From contig NZ_CP036298.1 of assembly GCF_007752135.1 (NCBI RefSeq), forward strand, positions 434,001 to 498,000: a stretch of 64,000 nucleotides of DNA, written 5' to 3'. The stretch is from Aureliella helgolandensis. Lineage in GTDB: Bacteria; Planctomycetota; Planctomycetia; Pirellulales; Pirellulaceae. Shown here piece by piece: positions 54,501 through 63,831 of this stretch (position 1 is its first letter; every line of letters starts with the position of its first letter). The notes under the pieces are model-generated. The model saw nothing but the letters and a program-made list of their open reading frames with translations, was not told the DNA's origin and searched no databases. The position numbers and the translations under genes were made by a program.

Positions 54501-57366
54501 AACTAGCAATCCATGGGGGGTGGATTTCAATGAGCACGGAGAAGCCTTTATCACGGCGTGTGTCATCCCCCACCTGTATCACATGATTCCCGGTGCAAGG
54601 TATCAGCGTCAAGCCGGTCAGCACTTCAACCCGCATACCTACGACGATATCAAAACGATCGCTGATCACTTGCATTATTTGGGCGCCACGCCGCATAGCG
54701 GCAATGGCAAATCGGATGAGGCTGGGGGCGGACATGCGCATGCGGGTGCCATGATCTACCAAGGGGGAGCATGGCCGTCGGAGTACACGGGCGCGCTTTT
54801 CATGAACAACATCCACGGTCAGCGTCTGAACGTCGATTTACTCGCCCCCGAGGGATCTGGGTACGTCGGACACCACGCTCCCGATTTCTTGTTGACTGGC
54901 GATCAAGCCTCGCAGATCCTCAACATGCGGTACGGTCCCGATGGGCAGGTGTACTTTATCGATTGGTATGACATGCAGGCCTGCCATCGCAAAGAGGTGG
55001 AGGTGCATGATCGCAGCAATGGACGAATCTATAAAATCAATTATGGAACACAGCCTGCTGTCCAAGTTGATTTGACGAAGCTCAGTGACCTAGAGTTGGC
55101 GGAACACTGCTTGAATCCCAATGATTGGTTTGTTCGCCACTCGCGACGCTTGCTGCAAGAGCGGGCGGCTGTACGCAAGATTTCCAGGGAGGCAATTGAG
55201 CGTCTAGTCGATATTGCGTTGCATCACGAAGCTGATGAACGTCGTTTGCGAGCTCTTTGGGCGCGGCATGCGATTGGTACTTCGGACGACGCCATGTTCG
55301 CTCAGTTGCTGCAAGACACCAGCCCGCATGTACGCGGTTGGGCGCTGCGCCTAATGCTCGAAGAACGCCGGGATCAGCTGCCTGCCGCGATGTTCTCGCA
55401 ACTGGCGGAATTGGCTCGCGCCGATGAATCTCCCGTGGTGCGTCGAGCAATCACCTCGGCCCTTTATCGCTTGCCAGTGGAGCAGCGTTGGGAGATTGTG
55501 GAAGGGTTGGTTGCCCATGCTGTCGATGCCAAAGATCATAACTTGCCACTGATGTACTGGTACGCTATGGAACCGCTAGCGGACGTGGACCCCGACCGCG
55601 CTTTGGCGCTGGGCATGGCGGCCGGTGAGCAAATTCCAAAACTGCGGGAATTCATGTTGCGGCGCGTGGCAGGCTCAGGTGGTACGCAGGCTGTCGATCG
55701 GATGGTTGCCGCCCTGAGCAAGGCCGATGAGCCATCGATTCAACAAACGTTCCTGACGGCCATCCGCGCATCGCTAGCTGGGCAACGGCAATCGTCGATG
55801 CCAGCAGCTTGGCCCGCTGCCTACACACGGCTATCGCAGGGTGGCGATCCGCGAGTGGCTCGGCAAGCTGCGGCCATCGGAGTGCTCTTTGGCGACGCCA
55901 ACGCATCGCGCGAGTTGTCGCACATTGTTCAATCGCAGGAGGCCGCCGTCGAAAGCCGACTTCAAGCCTTGGAGGCTCTGCTGGCCGCGGGTGAGGCTTC
56001 ACTTCGTGATACGATGCTGACATTGGTCGATTCCCCGGCGGTACCCGCTCCCTTGTTGGAAGCGGCCATTCGAGGATTGTCGCAATACGATGCACCGAAT
56101 ATCGCAGCTAGCCTGTTGAAGGCCTATCCGCGGATGACAGAGGTGCAGCGACGCGCGGCCATTGCAACCCTCTGTAGTCGCGCCTCAAGTGCCCAAGCAC
56201 TGCTTAGGGAGATCGGTGAGAAACGGATTCCCGCTACCGACCTGTCAGCCGACTTGGCACGCCAGTTGGAATATTTGAATGATGCAACGGTTGCTGAATT
56301 GCTGCCGCAGGTATGGGGCCAAGTTCGAAAGAGTTCGGTAGAGAAGTTGGAGCAGATTCAGATTTACAAAGAGTTAGTGGCAGACTCCGGCCTGCCGCCC
56401 GCCGATTTGCCGCTGGGCCGAGCGATGTTTGCCAAAACCTGCCAACGCTGCCATATGTTGTATGGTGTCGGGGAAAAGCTGGGGCCAGATCTGACCGGTT
56501 CCAATCGCTCCAATCTCGACTACCTGCTTGAGAATATCGTCGATCCCAGCGCCGTGATGGCCAAGGAATATCGACAATCCATTTTCTTAACCGACAGCGG
56601 TCAAGTCATTACGGGAATCGTCCGTAGTGAAACGGAGAATGCAGTTACCGTGCAGACCGCCGATGCGATGGTGGTGCTACCCAAGGTGGAAATCGAAGAA
56701 CGCCGCGAAAGCGATCAATCGATGATGCCCGAGAACCAACTGCTTCCCTTCTCGGATCACGAGATCCGCTCACTGCTGGAGTATTTGAGGAGCAAGCAAC
56801 AAACTCCGATCCGCGCCACCAGCGAGAATGTTTCCACTTTTTTCAACGGCACTGATCTGAGTGGTTGGAACGGCAATCCCGAGTTATGGAGCGTGGTCGA
56901 CGGGGAGTTGGTGGGTAAGAGTAGTGGCCTGAAGACTAATGAGTTCTTGGTGAGCGATCTAGCTGCGGACGACTTCCGGCTCACCCTGGAAATCCAACTG
57001 GTGGAAAATCTAGGCAACAGCGGTATCCAGTTCCGCAGTCGCTCGCATGAGAGCGGATCGGTCGAGGGGTATCAGGCGGATGTCGGCCAGGGATGGTGGG
57101 GCAAGTTGTATGAAGAGCATGGACGGGGTTTGCTGTGGGATCAGAGCGGTGAAGCACATTTGAAGCCTGGTCAGTGGAATCGCTATGAAGTGGAGGCCGT
57201 CGGTTCGCACATTCGCACGCGCCTCAATGGCAACCTGTGCGTCGATCTGGACGATCCTAAGGGCGCTCGAGCGGGAGTGTTCGCGATCCAACTGCATTCA
57301 GGCGGCCCGACCGAGGTGCGGATTCGGAACGTCGTGCTGGAGCTAGTCGACGCAGAGGGGGAGTAG
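51571..57366 (+). CDS. giant secreted FG-GAP / PVC propeller / HEAT / cytochrome c / DUF1080 protein
   Basis: 1931 residues. Signal peptide (about 1-28). FG-GAP/VCBS repeats with calcium-type loops (DINGDESLD, DFNQDGAAD, DVNGDGRID, DVDGDGDSD, DMDGDGLQD; about 45-400). Two beta-sandwich domains (about 440-780). A PVC-type propeller starts at 794 (VPEGFSVTVCAAEPD). HEAT repeats (about 1175-1600). Cytochrome c with CQRCH at 1624-1628. A DUF1080 domain from about 1755 (FFNGTDLSGWNGNPELW). Individually these modules are common in planctomycetes, but the whole chain is unusually long. Likely an exported, cell-surface redox/carbohydrate protein; DUF1080 is a 3-keto-glycoside hydrolase family. Confidence 0.9.
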   Translation: MENSLRHPFLGLILLTCALSARYSPVVAEDFVGRDFSRQELTDIYYSEGVAVGDINGDESLDIVYGPYWFAGPAFTDKHEIYSPQPQPTDKYADNFFSWIYDFNQDGAADVFVVGFPGTPAYVYENPGHEANSAANSQPWKKHQVIDWVSNESPQFANLVGDERPELICTRDGFFGFATIDWEHPLDAWSFHPISEQIAASRFGHGLGIGDVNGDGRIDLLHSKGWYEQPASDPTSGRWQTHEVNFSSSYGGAEMYAYDVDGDGDSDVITSEAAHDFGLSWYEQIGEGVQIEFKRHTIVGQHPSENKYGVVFSELHSVALADMDGDGLQDIVTGKTYWSHHKQSPMWDAGAVVYWFKLVQGEDGVDWIPYLVDADAGIGRQLTIADINSDGVLDVATGGMLGANVMLQKPVVLTREEWAKRQPKVYDGPKLATVEGARAKRGPRSPIAADGKVFQAIEGEEVKATVTGGTTRAQPMGSFSGDRWSGNSQLWWTGAKPGDKLTLELDAFQEVAAVELALTCAKDYGIVEIQLNGQPLDAPLDCYDAQVVTTGLLSLDTPELKKGKHTLSFEIVGANPKAVKGYMLGIDFIRFRAPGEIFPDADGGVPARNREGRVLNLDFESGDLSDWTATGDAFADQPIQGDTVSKRRNDMSSRHHGEFWIGGFEKHGDEPTGTLTSAPFSVPARYATFLLGGGSSEATRVELWGVGEEKPFYIARGKNSENLERVVVDLRRVQNGEMFLRIVDESRGGWGHVNFDHFRFHARRPAAVTPPAVQLTNDEYPYGDLSAEEAASVMKVPEGFSVTVCAAEPDVKQPIAMALDDRGRVWIAEAYEYPQRADGDTGRDRILVFEDTTGDGRLDSRKVFAEGLNLVSGLEVGFGGVWVGAAPYLLFIPDANGDDVADSEPQVLLDGWGYEDTHETLNTFCWGPDGWLYGCHGVFTHSKVGKPGTAAEDRTPINAGIWRYHPQRHEFEVFAHGTSNPWGVDFNEHGEAFITACVIPHLYHMIPGARYQRQAGQHFNPHTYDDIKTIADHLHYLGATPHSGNGKSDEAGGGHAHAGAMIYQGGAWPSEYTGALFMNNIHGQRLNVDLLAPEGSGYVGHHAPDFLLTGDQASQILNMRYGPDGQVYFIDWYDMQACHRKEVEVHDRSNGRIYKINYGTQPAVQVDLTKLSDLELAEHCLNPNDWFVRHSRRLLQERAAVRKISREAIERLVDIALHHEADERRLRALWARHAIGTSDDAMFAQLLQDTSPHVRGWALRLMLEERRDQLPAAMFSQLAELARADESPVVRRAITSALYRLPVEQRWEIVEGLVAHAVDAKDHNLPLMYWYAMEPLADVDPDRALALGMAAGEQIPKLREFMLRRVAGSGGTQAVDRMVAALSKADEPSIQQTFLTAIRASLAGQRQSSMPAAWPAAYTRLSQGGDPRVARQAAAIGVLFGDANASRELSHIVQSQEAAVESRLQALEALLAAGEASLRDTMLTLVDSPAVPAPLLEAAIRGLSQYDAPNIAASLLKAYPRMTEVQRRAAIATLCSRASSAQALLREIGEKRIPATDLSADLARQLEYLNDATVAELLPQVWGQVRKSSVEKLEQIQIYKELVADSGLPPADLPLGRAMFAKTCQRCHMLYGVGEKLGPDLTGSNRSNLDYLLENIVDPSAVMAKEYRQSIFLTDSGQVITGIVRSETENAVTVQTADAMVVLPKVEIEERRESDQSMMPENQLLPFSDHEIRSLLEYLRSKQQTPIRATSENVSTFFNGTDLSGWNGNPELWSVVDGELVGKSSGLKTNEFLVSDLAADDFRLTLEIQLVENLGNSGIQFRSRSHESGSVEGYQADVGQGWWGKLYEEHGRGLLWDQSGEAHLKPGQWNRYEVEAVGSHIRTRLNGNLCVDLDDPKGARAGVFAIQLHSGGPTEVRIRNVVLELVDAEGE

Positions 57367-57517
57367 GCTTTCCCTCACCTTTGCTAGCAATGGATGGAAA
57401 TCGCTGTGGGAAGTTTGCAAGGAGTTTGGTACAACCGCCCACGGCGTTCTTCCCGATAGACGGGGGAGGATGTTTCGATGCTGAAAATTCTCCAACAATC
57501 TAAGTAGAATTGAAACG

Positions 57518-60500
57518 ATGCTCGGTGGACACGGATGTCCCAATGTGGCTGACCTGGCGAATTCACCGAATTCCCCCACTTCGCTGCCAAGATGCTTGGC
57601 ATGCATCAGGCATTCCCTTGCCCTGACCGTGGGGAGAGGCTTGCGGAGTGGCGTGTGTGTCATGCTAGCACTGTGGGCACTATCACTTGGTTTGCAAGCT
57701 GGGCTCGGATTCCAACTCTTCGGCGCTCTGCTGGCTCAGGACGTGGAAGGTAATACAGCGGTTCAGTGCGATCTGCGGATTGTCTGGGGTGGTGATGTCT
57801 CGCGCAGCTATGCGGGATCTGTCGAAGTCGATCGCGGAACGCTGCGGCTAGTACGCAATTTGAGCCTGCAACCCGATTCGATCGCGAAGGTTCGAGAAGC
57901 GACGCTCACCAAACTCGAAATATCTCCCTACAGTCCCTCACCGTTCGGCGGAATGGACGTGCGCGTCTCGGGTACGCTGTCGACGCGAATGACCGTAAAG
58001 CTGAATGATCCGGTGACCGGAGGAACTGTGGAGCATTCTGCCACGCTTGCTGAACTGTTGAGTGGGAACTGGATACGGTCGCTCGACGATCGTGGAGCAC
58101 GGCTGGCCGTGGAACGCCAGGCATATGATCGGCTGCGTGTGAACACGGGACGAGAGCAACCGATTTTTGATGCGGGGGAAGCGTGGAAGCCGACGGTTTC
58201 GGGTTACCGTACCGGGTTACCTGCGGGCGAGTATCAATTGCGGGCAAGGTTTGTGGATTCGCGTGGACTGGCGTCTGAGGCTTCGCAGACGCGCGTGCAG
58301 CTTGATGCCACCGGTAGCTTTCCAGTGGCTACTGAACTCGATCTTCAGATTCCCCAAGTGGCAGGTGGCTACCAGCTCGAATTGACGCTCCATCGCAGTA
58401 CTTTCGTAAGTGCCTTGGTGAGCACCTCTGCGGAGCTTAATCGCCGCGTTGACCTCGTGGTATTCGATGCGGGTAGTTCGGCGCAGAAGATTGTCGATTG
58501 GCAATTGGTCGGGGAGATCGATGCACTTCTTGCTAGTCGCCCTGGAAGCCTGGCTTGGATCATGCCAGCAGACTTGCTGTCCGCTTGGGAGCCTAAGGCA
58601 CTGTCGGGCATGTCGGCCAAATTGCAGAGCTACAACCCGCTGGCCAGTGTGACCAGCAAACCGTTGAGTCATGGACGATTAGGAAGTCGTCATTGGGCAG
58701 CTGAGTCGGTCGCTGGGGAGCAGCCCGGGGAATGTCTCACCATTGCACCGGGAGCTTGGTTGGCGATTCCCCTTGGTAATCTCGAAGAAGGTGTACCGCA
58801 TCGCTTGCGGGTGCGGGTTCCCACGGACCAACCGATGAAGTTGGCTGTGAGTATGCGGAATCCCAACGCGGCAGGTGAGTATTCATCGCTCAACGAAGAT
58901 TCAGGGCTGACAATTCACCCGCGGGAAACAAATTCGACTCAAGAGCTAGTTACCCATGACGTAATTTTTTGGCCGGGGACGAGTGAGCAATATGCGCTTC
59001 TAGCCAATCCCAGCGAGACGCTGGATGCATCGGTCTGTAGTGTGACCTTAGAGAAGTCGGCTTTGGAGCGAGGTGCCATTCCAGCGACTCCGTTCGCCAC
59101 TGATGTTCGCAAGGTCGGCGTGTACTTGGATAAACCATTGTTGGCAGATGGCCTCGGAGCGATGAGGCAACGCGACCCGTTAACGGGCCGCGTTTTCGAG
59201 AGTTGGGATACTTGGCATTCTGCGGTGGAGCATTTAAGTCAGTACATGACTTGGATGGGCGCGAATACGGTTGTCATCAAGGTCTTTGAGGATGGCGGGG
59301 CAATCTACCCAAGTCAAGTTCTGCAGCCGACCGCTCGCTTCGACAACGGAACCTTTTATTCGGACAGTCGCTCGGAGACCATCAAAGATGCCGTCGAACT
59401 CTTGCTACGGCATTGTGATCGCGACGGTCGCTACGTAGTACTTGCCTTGAATTTGGACACGGAGTTGCCCGGTTTGAATCGTTGGCTGGATGACCCTCAA
59501 GCCATGGAGGAGATGGTTCAGCGTACCTTTGACCGGTCGGAGTATCGAGCCCAGCAGGGTTCCTCGCGGCGAAGCTTGCGGCGCTACAACCCACTCGACT
59601 CGAGAGTCCAAGCGGAATTGGTGGCTGTGATCAACGAACTGGCCGAGCGGTATGGTTCACACCCTTCCCTGGCTGGCATCTCCTTGCAGTTGGATCGGAA
59701 TTCTCAGCTGTTGTTCGCAGGGGATCGGTGGGGATACAACGATCGCAGCTTGGCCGAGTACCAACGGGAAGTCCAGGCAAATTTACCGAAGGTCGAATCG
59801 CTCGAAGCGGTTTTCTCCACCGGTGCAATTCGCCAAGGTTACCTCAATTGGCGTGCTCAGGAGCTGACCAATTTCTTCACTAAGCTCAGTGCGCCCCTGG
59901 TGCGAGCCAATCCAAAAGCCAAGCTGTATTTGAACGCCAGTCGGCTTTGGGAAGAGTCTCCCGAAGCGTATGAATTTTTCCAACCCGACCAGATACTGCG
60001 TCAGCCAGCCGATTTCCTCCTGGCGCAAGGTATCTCGCCGCAGCGCTTGGCCAACCTACCATCGGTGGAGTTGCTGCGTGGTCAGTTGGACCAGCAGGTC
60101 GATTCGGTCAATTCTCAGGACTGGATTCGCCAATTGGCAGCAGCCCGGGCATTGCATGGTCTGCCGGAGAGCCAGAGAGCCTCCGTCTTGTTGCACCAAT
60201 CGACGCACGGGATGCCGCTGAGCAATTCGCCGGAGAGTACCAGTCTAACGCCTCAGGGGCTGGCAGCAGCCTGGGTTTACGCGCAGCCCACACGCCCCGG
60301 GGACTTCTCGACCAAAGACATCGTGGGCCAAGTCTTCGAGGCGGACCCCACGCTATTGGTCGTGGGTGGGTGGCTCCCGTTGTTTGGGCAGGAGGAGGCG
60401 ACCAAGGGAGTTTACCAAGTTCTAACGTCGCTCCCCTCGGTTCCCCTAAAGCCGATGGACTCCCAGGCTCGCGACTCGAATATTCGGGTGCGGTATGGCG

Positions 60501-61624
60501 AGCAGGCGGGACGCTACTATGTGCAAGTGGTCAATAATGCTCCGTGGTCGGAACGCATTCAGCTGGCGGTGAAGGCGCCCAGCTTTGAGGGGCAGCCACG
60601 CGTGCTGCCCGGTTCTCAAGTGCTCTTCGAAGTCGAACAATCTGAGGCGAAATCGCTTTCAGCCAATCAAACTTGGGTCATGGTCATGCCGCCCTACAGC
60701 CTAGCTGGCATCGAAGTGCAATCCTCGGAACTCGAATTGCTGGCGGTTCGCAACACGCCCGCCAACGAGGCTATTCGATCTATTGCCAGTCAGCTTGAAA
60801 CGCTGGAAATGTTGATTACCCAGGCGGCCGACCCAACCCTGCAGAATGTTCTCGCCAATGTGGATGGCGAGTTTGAAACGTGGGGCAATGATGGGCTGCC
60901 GCACGGCTGGAACGTGTCCACGCTCCCCCAGGTCGTGATTCAGAGATCTGACGAATTCCCACATGGTGGACGGTCGAGCCTGAGGATCGAGAGTCGAGGT
61001 CGGAGCGATGCCTCTGCGTGGATTCAAAGTCGCGGTTTTCAACCTCCTGCGACCGGTCGACTGGCCATCGACGTGTGGTTGCGGACTACCGCGGTGAGCG
61101 ATCCGCTGCTGGTGCGTGTCAGCGTTTGGGGACGCAAGAGCAATGGCGCCCGTTACGAGCGTTCTCAGCAGTTCGGCGGTTTGAGTGAGAGCCGCAGCAA
61201 TTTGCCAATCGACTGGGGACGCCGTCCCATGCAGTTGTTCGTGGGCGATGTGCCGGTCGATGAGCTGAACGAGTTGCATTTAGCGGTGGAGTTAATCGGG
61301 CCAGGTCAAATATGGGTCGACGATGTCAAGATTTTCGAATCGTGCCTACAGCCCGACGAGCGTATTCACATGCGCGGACAATTGCTCGTCGCCAAGGAAC
61401 GCTTGGCAGAGGGCAATCCCTACGCGGCTGAGCAATTACTCGACAGCCACTGGGGACGCTATCTCTCTGAGTTCAAGCCGGTGAGTATGGACTCTCTCCA
61501 AGCGACTGCCGGGGTCTCGCCGCGATCCGGTGGTACGGCATCTGGAAAACCTGGGCAATGGAACAGCAGTCCGCCAGTGCTTCAGCAGTGGCGCGATGCG
61601 CTTCGCAATCGTTGGCGACGGTAA
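57518..61624 (+). CDS. large secreted protein with a TIM-barrel-like GH10/GHL-type region
   Basis: 1368 residues from ATG 57518; an ATG at 57662 is the alternative and would place the signal peptide (LALWALSLGLQAGLGF) at the N-terminus. The N-terminal 500 residues are beta-rich. The centre (about 530-900) looks like a glycoside-hydrolase-type barrel (VGVYLDKPLL, LSQYMTWMGANTVVIKVFEDGG, YVVLALNLDTELP, YGSHPSLAGISLQLDRNSQ), which would fit the GHL/family-10-like group. The C-terminus (about 1120-1280) resembles a carbohydrate-binding beta-sandwich. Catalytic residues not fixed. Follows the giant propeller gene by 151 bp. Confidence 0.6.
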   Translation: MLGGHGCPNVADLANSPNSPTSLPRCLACIRHSLALTVGRGLRSGVCVMLALWALSLGLQAGLGFQLFGALLAQDVEGNTAVQCDLRIVWGGDVSRSYAGSVEVDRGTLRLVRNLSLQPDSIAKVREATLTKLEISPYSPSPFGGMDVRVSGTLSTRMTVKLNDPVTGGTVEHSATLAELLSGNWIRSLDDRGARLAVERQAYDRLRVNTGREQPIFDAGEAWKPTVSGYRTGLPAGEYQLRARFVDSRGLASEASQTRVQLDATGSFPVATELDLQIPQVAGGYQLELTLHRSTFVSALVSTSAELNRRVDLVVFDAGSSAQKIVDWQLVGEIDALLASRPGSLAWIMPADLLSAWEPKALSGMSAKLQSYNPLASVTSKPLSHGRLGSRHWAAESVAGEQPGECLTIAPGAWLAIPLGNLEEGVPHRLRVRVPTDQPMKLAVSMRNPNAAGEYSSLNEDSGLTIHPRETNSTQELVTHDVIFWPGTSEQYALLANPSETLDASVCSVTLEKSALERGAIPATPFATDVRKVGVYLDKPLLADGLGAMRQRDPLTGRVFESWDTWHSAVEHLSQYMTWMGANTVVIKVFEDGGAIYPSQVLQPTARFDNGTFYSDSRSETIKDAVELLLRHCDRDGRYVVLALNLDTELPGLNRWLDDPQAMEEMVQRTFDRSEYRAQQGSSRRSLRRYNPLDSRVQAELVAVINELAERYGSHPSLAGISLQLDRNSQLLFAGDRWGYNDRSLAEYQREVQANLPKVESLEAVFSTGAIRQGYLNWRAQELTNFFTKLSAPLVRANPKAKLYLNASRLWEESPEAYEFFQPDQILRQPADFLLAQGISPQRLANLPSVELLRGQLDQQVDSVNSQDWIRQLAAARALHGLPESQRASVLLHQSTHGMPLSNSPESTSLTPQGLAAAWVYAQPTRPGDFSTKDIVGQVFEADPTLLVVGGWLPLFGQEEATKGVYQVLTSLPSVPLKPMDSQARDSNIRVRYGEQAGRYYVQVVNNAPWSERIQLAVKAPSFEGQPRVLPGSQVLFEVEQSEAKSLSANQTWVMVMPPYSLAGIEVQSSELELLAVRNTPANEAIRSIASQLETLEMLITQAADPTLQNVLANVDGEFETWGNDGLPHGWNVSTLPQVVIQRSDEFPHGGRSSLRIESRGRSDASAWIQSRGFQPPATGRLAIDVWLRTTAVSDPLLVRVSVWGRKSNGARYERSQQFGGLSESRSNLPIDWGRRPMQLFVGDVPVDELNELHLAVELIGPGQIWVDDVKIFESCLQPDERIHMRGQLLVAKERLAEGNPYAAEQLLDSHWGRYLSEFKPVSMDSLQATAGVSPRSGGTASGKPGQWNSSPPVLQQWRDALRNRWRR

Positions 61625-61649
61625 GCCTTCCTAGGATTGGTCCCACGAA

Positions 61650-62546
61650 ATGTCCTGGTTCGTACTGAGCCTACTGTCCGCCTTGTTTCTGGGCTTCTAC
61701 GACATCGCCAAGAAGGCAGCCGTTCGAGAGAATGCGGTTCCGCCGGTTCTGCTGTGCAACGTGTTGACGGCAGCCCTGCTGTGGGGGCCAATGGCGGCCG
61801 GGGCTTGGCTCTTTCCTACAGAAGTGGCCGATTGGCAGCGCGCGTTAGTGGAGCTGGACCTGCAGGGACACCTGCTGCTGGCGGCGAAATCGCTTCTCGT
61901 GGGCATGTCGTGGACGCTGGCGTTGTTTGCTATTAAACGACTGCCTATCTCGATAGCAACTCCGATTCGTGCCACTAGTCCGCTATGGACCGTAACGTTT
62001 GCGGTGGTGGCCATGCACGAACGCCCCACGGCGAACCAGTGGTGTGGAATGCTGCTGATCTTGATTGCGTTTATTGCATTTTCAAGAGTCGGCAAACGGG
62101 AAGGAATTCACTTTCGCAGCGATCGGGGAGTCCTCTTAATGGTGTTGGCCACCTTGCTTGGAGCCGCAAGTGCGCTGTATGACAAGTACTTATTGCAGCA
62201 AGTGGGCTTGCCCCCGGCGGTCGTCCAAGCTTGGTTTTCCTTCTACTTGGTCCCGGTCATGCTGCCATTGTCCGTCCATTGGTGGCTCCGCGAGCGGCGC
62301 CAGCATCCATTTCAGTGGCGGTGGTCCATTCCGATGATAGCCGTTTTTCTCCTGATCGCTGATTTCAGCTATTTTACTGCCGTGGCCGACACCGAGGCAC
62401 TGATTTCGGTAATCTCCCCTCTCCGGAGAACCTCCATTCTGGTGCCGTTTCTGTTTGGGATCTTGCACCTTGGAGAGAAGAACTGGAAAGGCAAATTGGC
62501 GTGTATCTGTGGCATTTTGCTGGGAGTGGTATGGTTAAGTCAGTAA
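61650..62546 (+). CDS. EamA-family (DMT) transporter
   Basis: 298 residues, about ten membrane segments in two repeated halves. Typical EamA features: ATPIRATSPLWTVTFAVVAMHERPTANQWCGMLLILIAF at the end of the first half, and a matching ISVISPLRRTSILVPFLFGILHLGEKNWKGKLACICGILLG at the end of the second. Drug/metabolite transporter superfamily; substrate unknown. 25 bp after the preceding gene, so possibly co-transcribed. Confidence 0.9.
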   Translation: MSWFVLSLLSALFLGFYDIAKKAAVRENAVPPVLLCNVLTAALLWGPMAAGAWLFPTEVADWQRALVELDLQGHLLLAAKSLLVGMSWTLALFAIKRLPISIATPIRATSPLWTVTFAVVAMHERPTANQWCGMLLILIAFIAFSRVGKREGIHFRSDRGVLLMVLATLLGAASALYDKYLLQQVGLPPAVVQAWFSFYLVPVMLPLSVHWWLRERRQHPFQWRWSIPMIAVFLLIADFSYFTAVADTEALISVISPLRRTSILVPFLFGILHLGEKNWKGKLACICGILLGVVWLSQ

Positions 62547-62735
62547 TTACTAGAATTTAACCGTCCTGGAGTTTTTCCCAAAATGCACCGATGTAAACAG
62601 TGGATTTGTAGGCTAGAATTCGTAGGTTATTCGGCTCTGCGCGACCTTGATGCGTCGAGTATTAGCGAAAGTGCGCCCTGCAACGGTTAGAGGGCGTAGG
62701 CTTTTCATAAAATTATTCTAAATTTGATACTGGAT

Positions 62736-62963
62736 ATGGTGATGAAAAACGGGATCTTGATCGGACGCCGTGGTGGCGGTTTTAGTGGGATTATTGGATG
62801 GTTTATCCGCATTGTGATCTATGATATCTGCATCACTGGGATCTCTGATATCCTGGGAGTGTCTCGGATGGTAGCCCTCTTTATCTTCCTGGGTATCCTC
62901 GCAGTGATTTCCTTTGGTGGTTATATCTTGAAGCAGCGTGTTGCACCTGGGATCGAGGATTAA
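62736..62963 (+). CDS. small membrane protein
   Basis: 75 residues from ATG 62736 (an ATG two codons later is also possible). Gly-rich N-terminus (GRRGGGFSG), two hydrophobic segments (about 18-38 and 45-62), basic then acidic tail. Not recognised. Stands alone between the EamA and AIM24 genes. Confidence 0.55.
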   Translation: MVMKNGILIGRRGGGFSGIIGWFIRIVIYDICITGISDILGVSRMVALFIFLGILAVISFGGYILKQRVAPGIED

Positions 62964-63109
62964 AGGGCACAGCACACCGGAATGCGAGCGCCGTGAGAGT
63001 CGGAATTCAACAGATCACTCCTGTCGAATCGGCTTACCTCCGATTCTGATTGAATGTTCCCTGAGGAACCTTGGATGTTTCCCGCTCGCCTTTCGAATGG
63101 ATTTTGAGA

Positions 63110-63793
63110 ATGGAATATCGGATTAATCACAACCCGATGTTTTCGATATTGGAGATTGATTTAGACCAAGCCGAAACGGTGGTCGCTCAGCCCGATAGTA
63201 TGTTGTCGATGACCGGTAGCATTCAGTTGAAGGCAGCCATGGGGCGGCGTGGAGCCGGCAAGCTGAGTGGCTTTAAGAGCATGCTGGGTGGTGAGAATTT
63301 TTTTACGGCCGAGTTCTCTGCCAAGAAGCCTGGGCAGACCCTGACACTTGCCCCCGACACCTACGGTGATATTCTGCCCCTGCCGCTCGATCATCAGGAG
63401 TCGTTCTATCTAACGCGAGGATCGTATCTGGCCAACATTGGTGAATGCGATCTGCAGATTAAGTATGGCGGCATCAAAGGGGTCATGAGTAAAAAGGGGC
63501 TGTTTCTACTGCATGCCTCGGGCACCGGAACCGTCTTCTGCCAAAGCTATGGTGCGCTGATCCAACGCGATTTGGTCGCAGGGGAAAAGTTCTATGTCGA
63601 CAATCGCTTTGTCGTCGCCTTTACCGATACCATTGAGTATCAATTGGTGAAAGCCACCGATACGCTCAAGGATTCGCTGTTCTCGGGTGAAGGCTTGGTG
63701 AATCGCTACACTGGGCCGGGCCGATTGTTCTACCAAACGCGCGCTAAGCCGAGTGGTGGCTGGCTGACTCAACTATTCCAGGCAGCGTTTTAG
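63110..63793 (+). CDS. AIM24/TIGR00266 family protein
   Basis: 227 residues from ATG 63110; 13 further in-frame codons upstream lack a ribosome site. Beta-helical AIM24 pattern: repeated Gly turns, PDSMLSMTGSIQLKA, SFYLTRGSYLANIG, LHASGTGTVFCQSYGAL, VDNRFVVAFTDTIEY. Family function is unknown in bacteria. A further gene starts 38 bp downstream. Confidence 0.88.
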   Translation: MEYRINHNPMFSILEIDLDQAETVVAQPDSMLSMTGSIQLKAAMGRRGAGKLSGFKSMLGGENFFTAEFSAKKPGQTLTLAPDTYGDILPLPLDHQESFYLTRGSYLANIGECDLQIKYGGIKGVMSKKGLFLLHASGTGTVFCQSYGALIQRDLVAGEKFYVDNRFVVAFTDTIEYQLVKATDTLKDSLFSGEGLVNRYTGPGRLFYQTRAKPSGGWLTQLFQAAF

Positions 63794-63831
63794 TCAGCTG
63801 CCAGTCGATGGGGCTTTCGTTCGAGGAAGAT

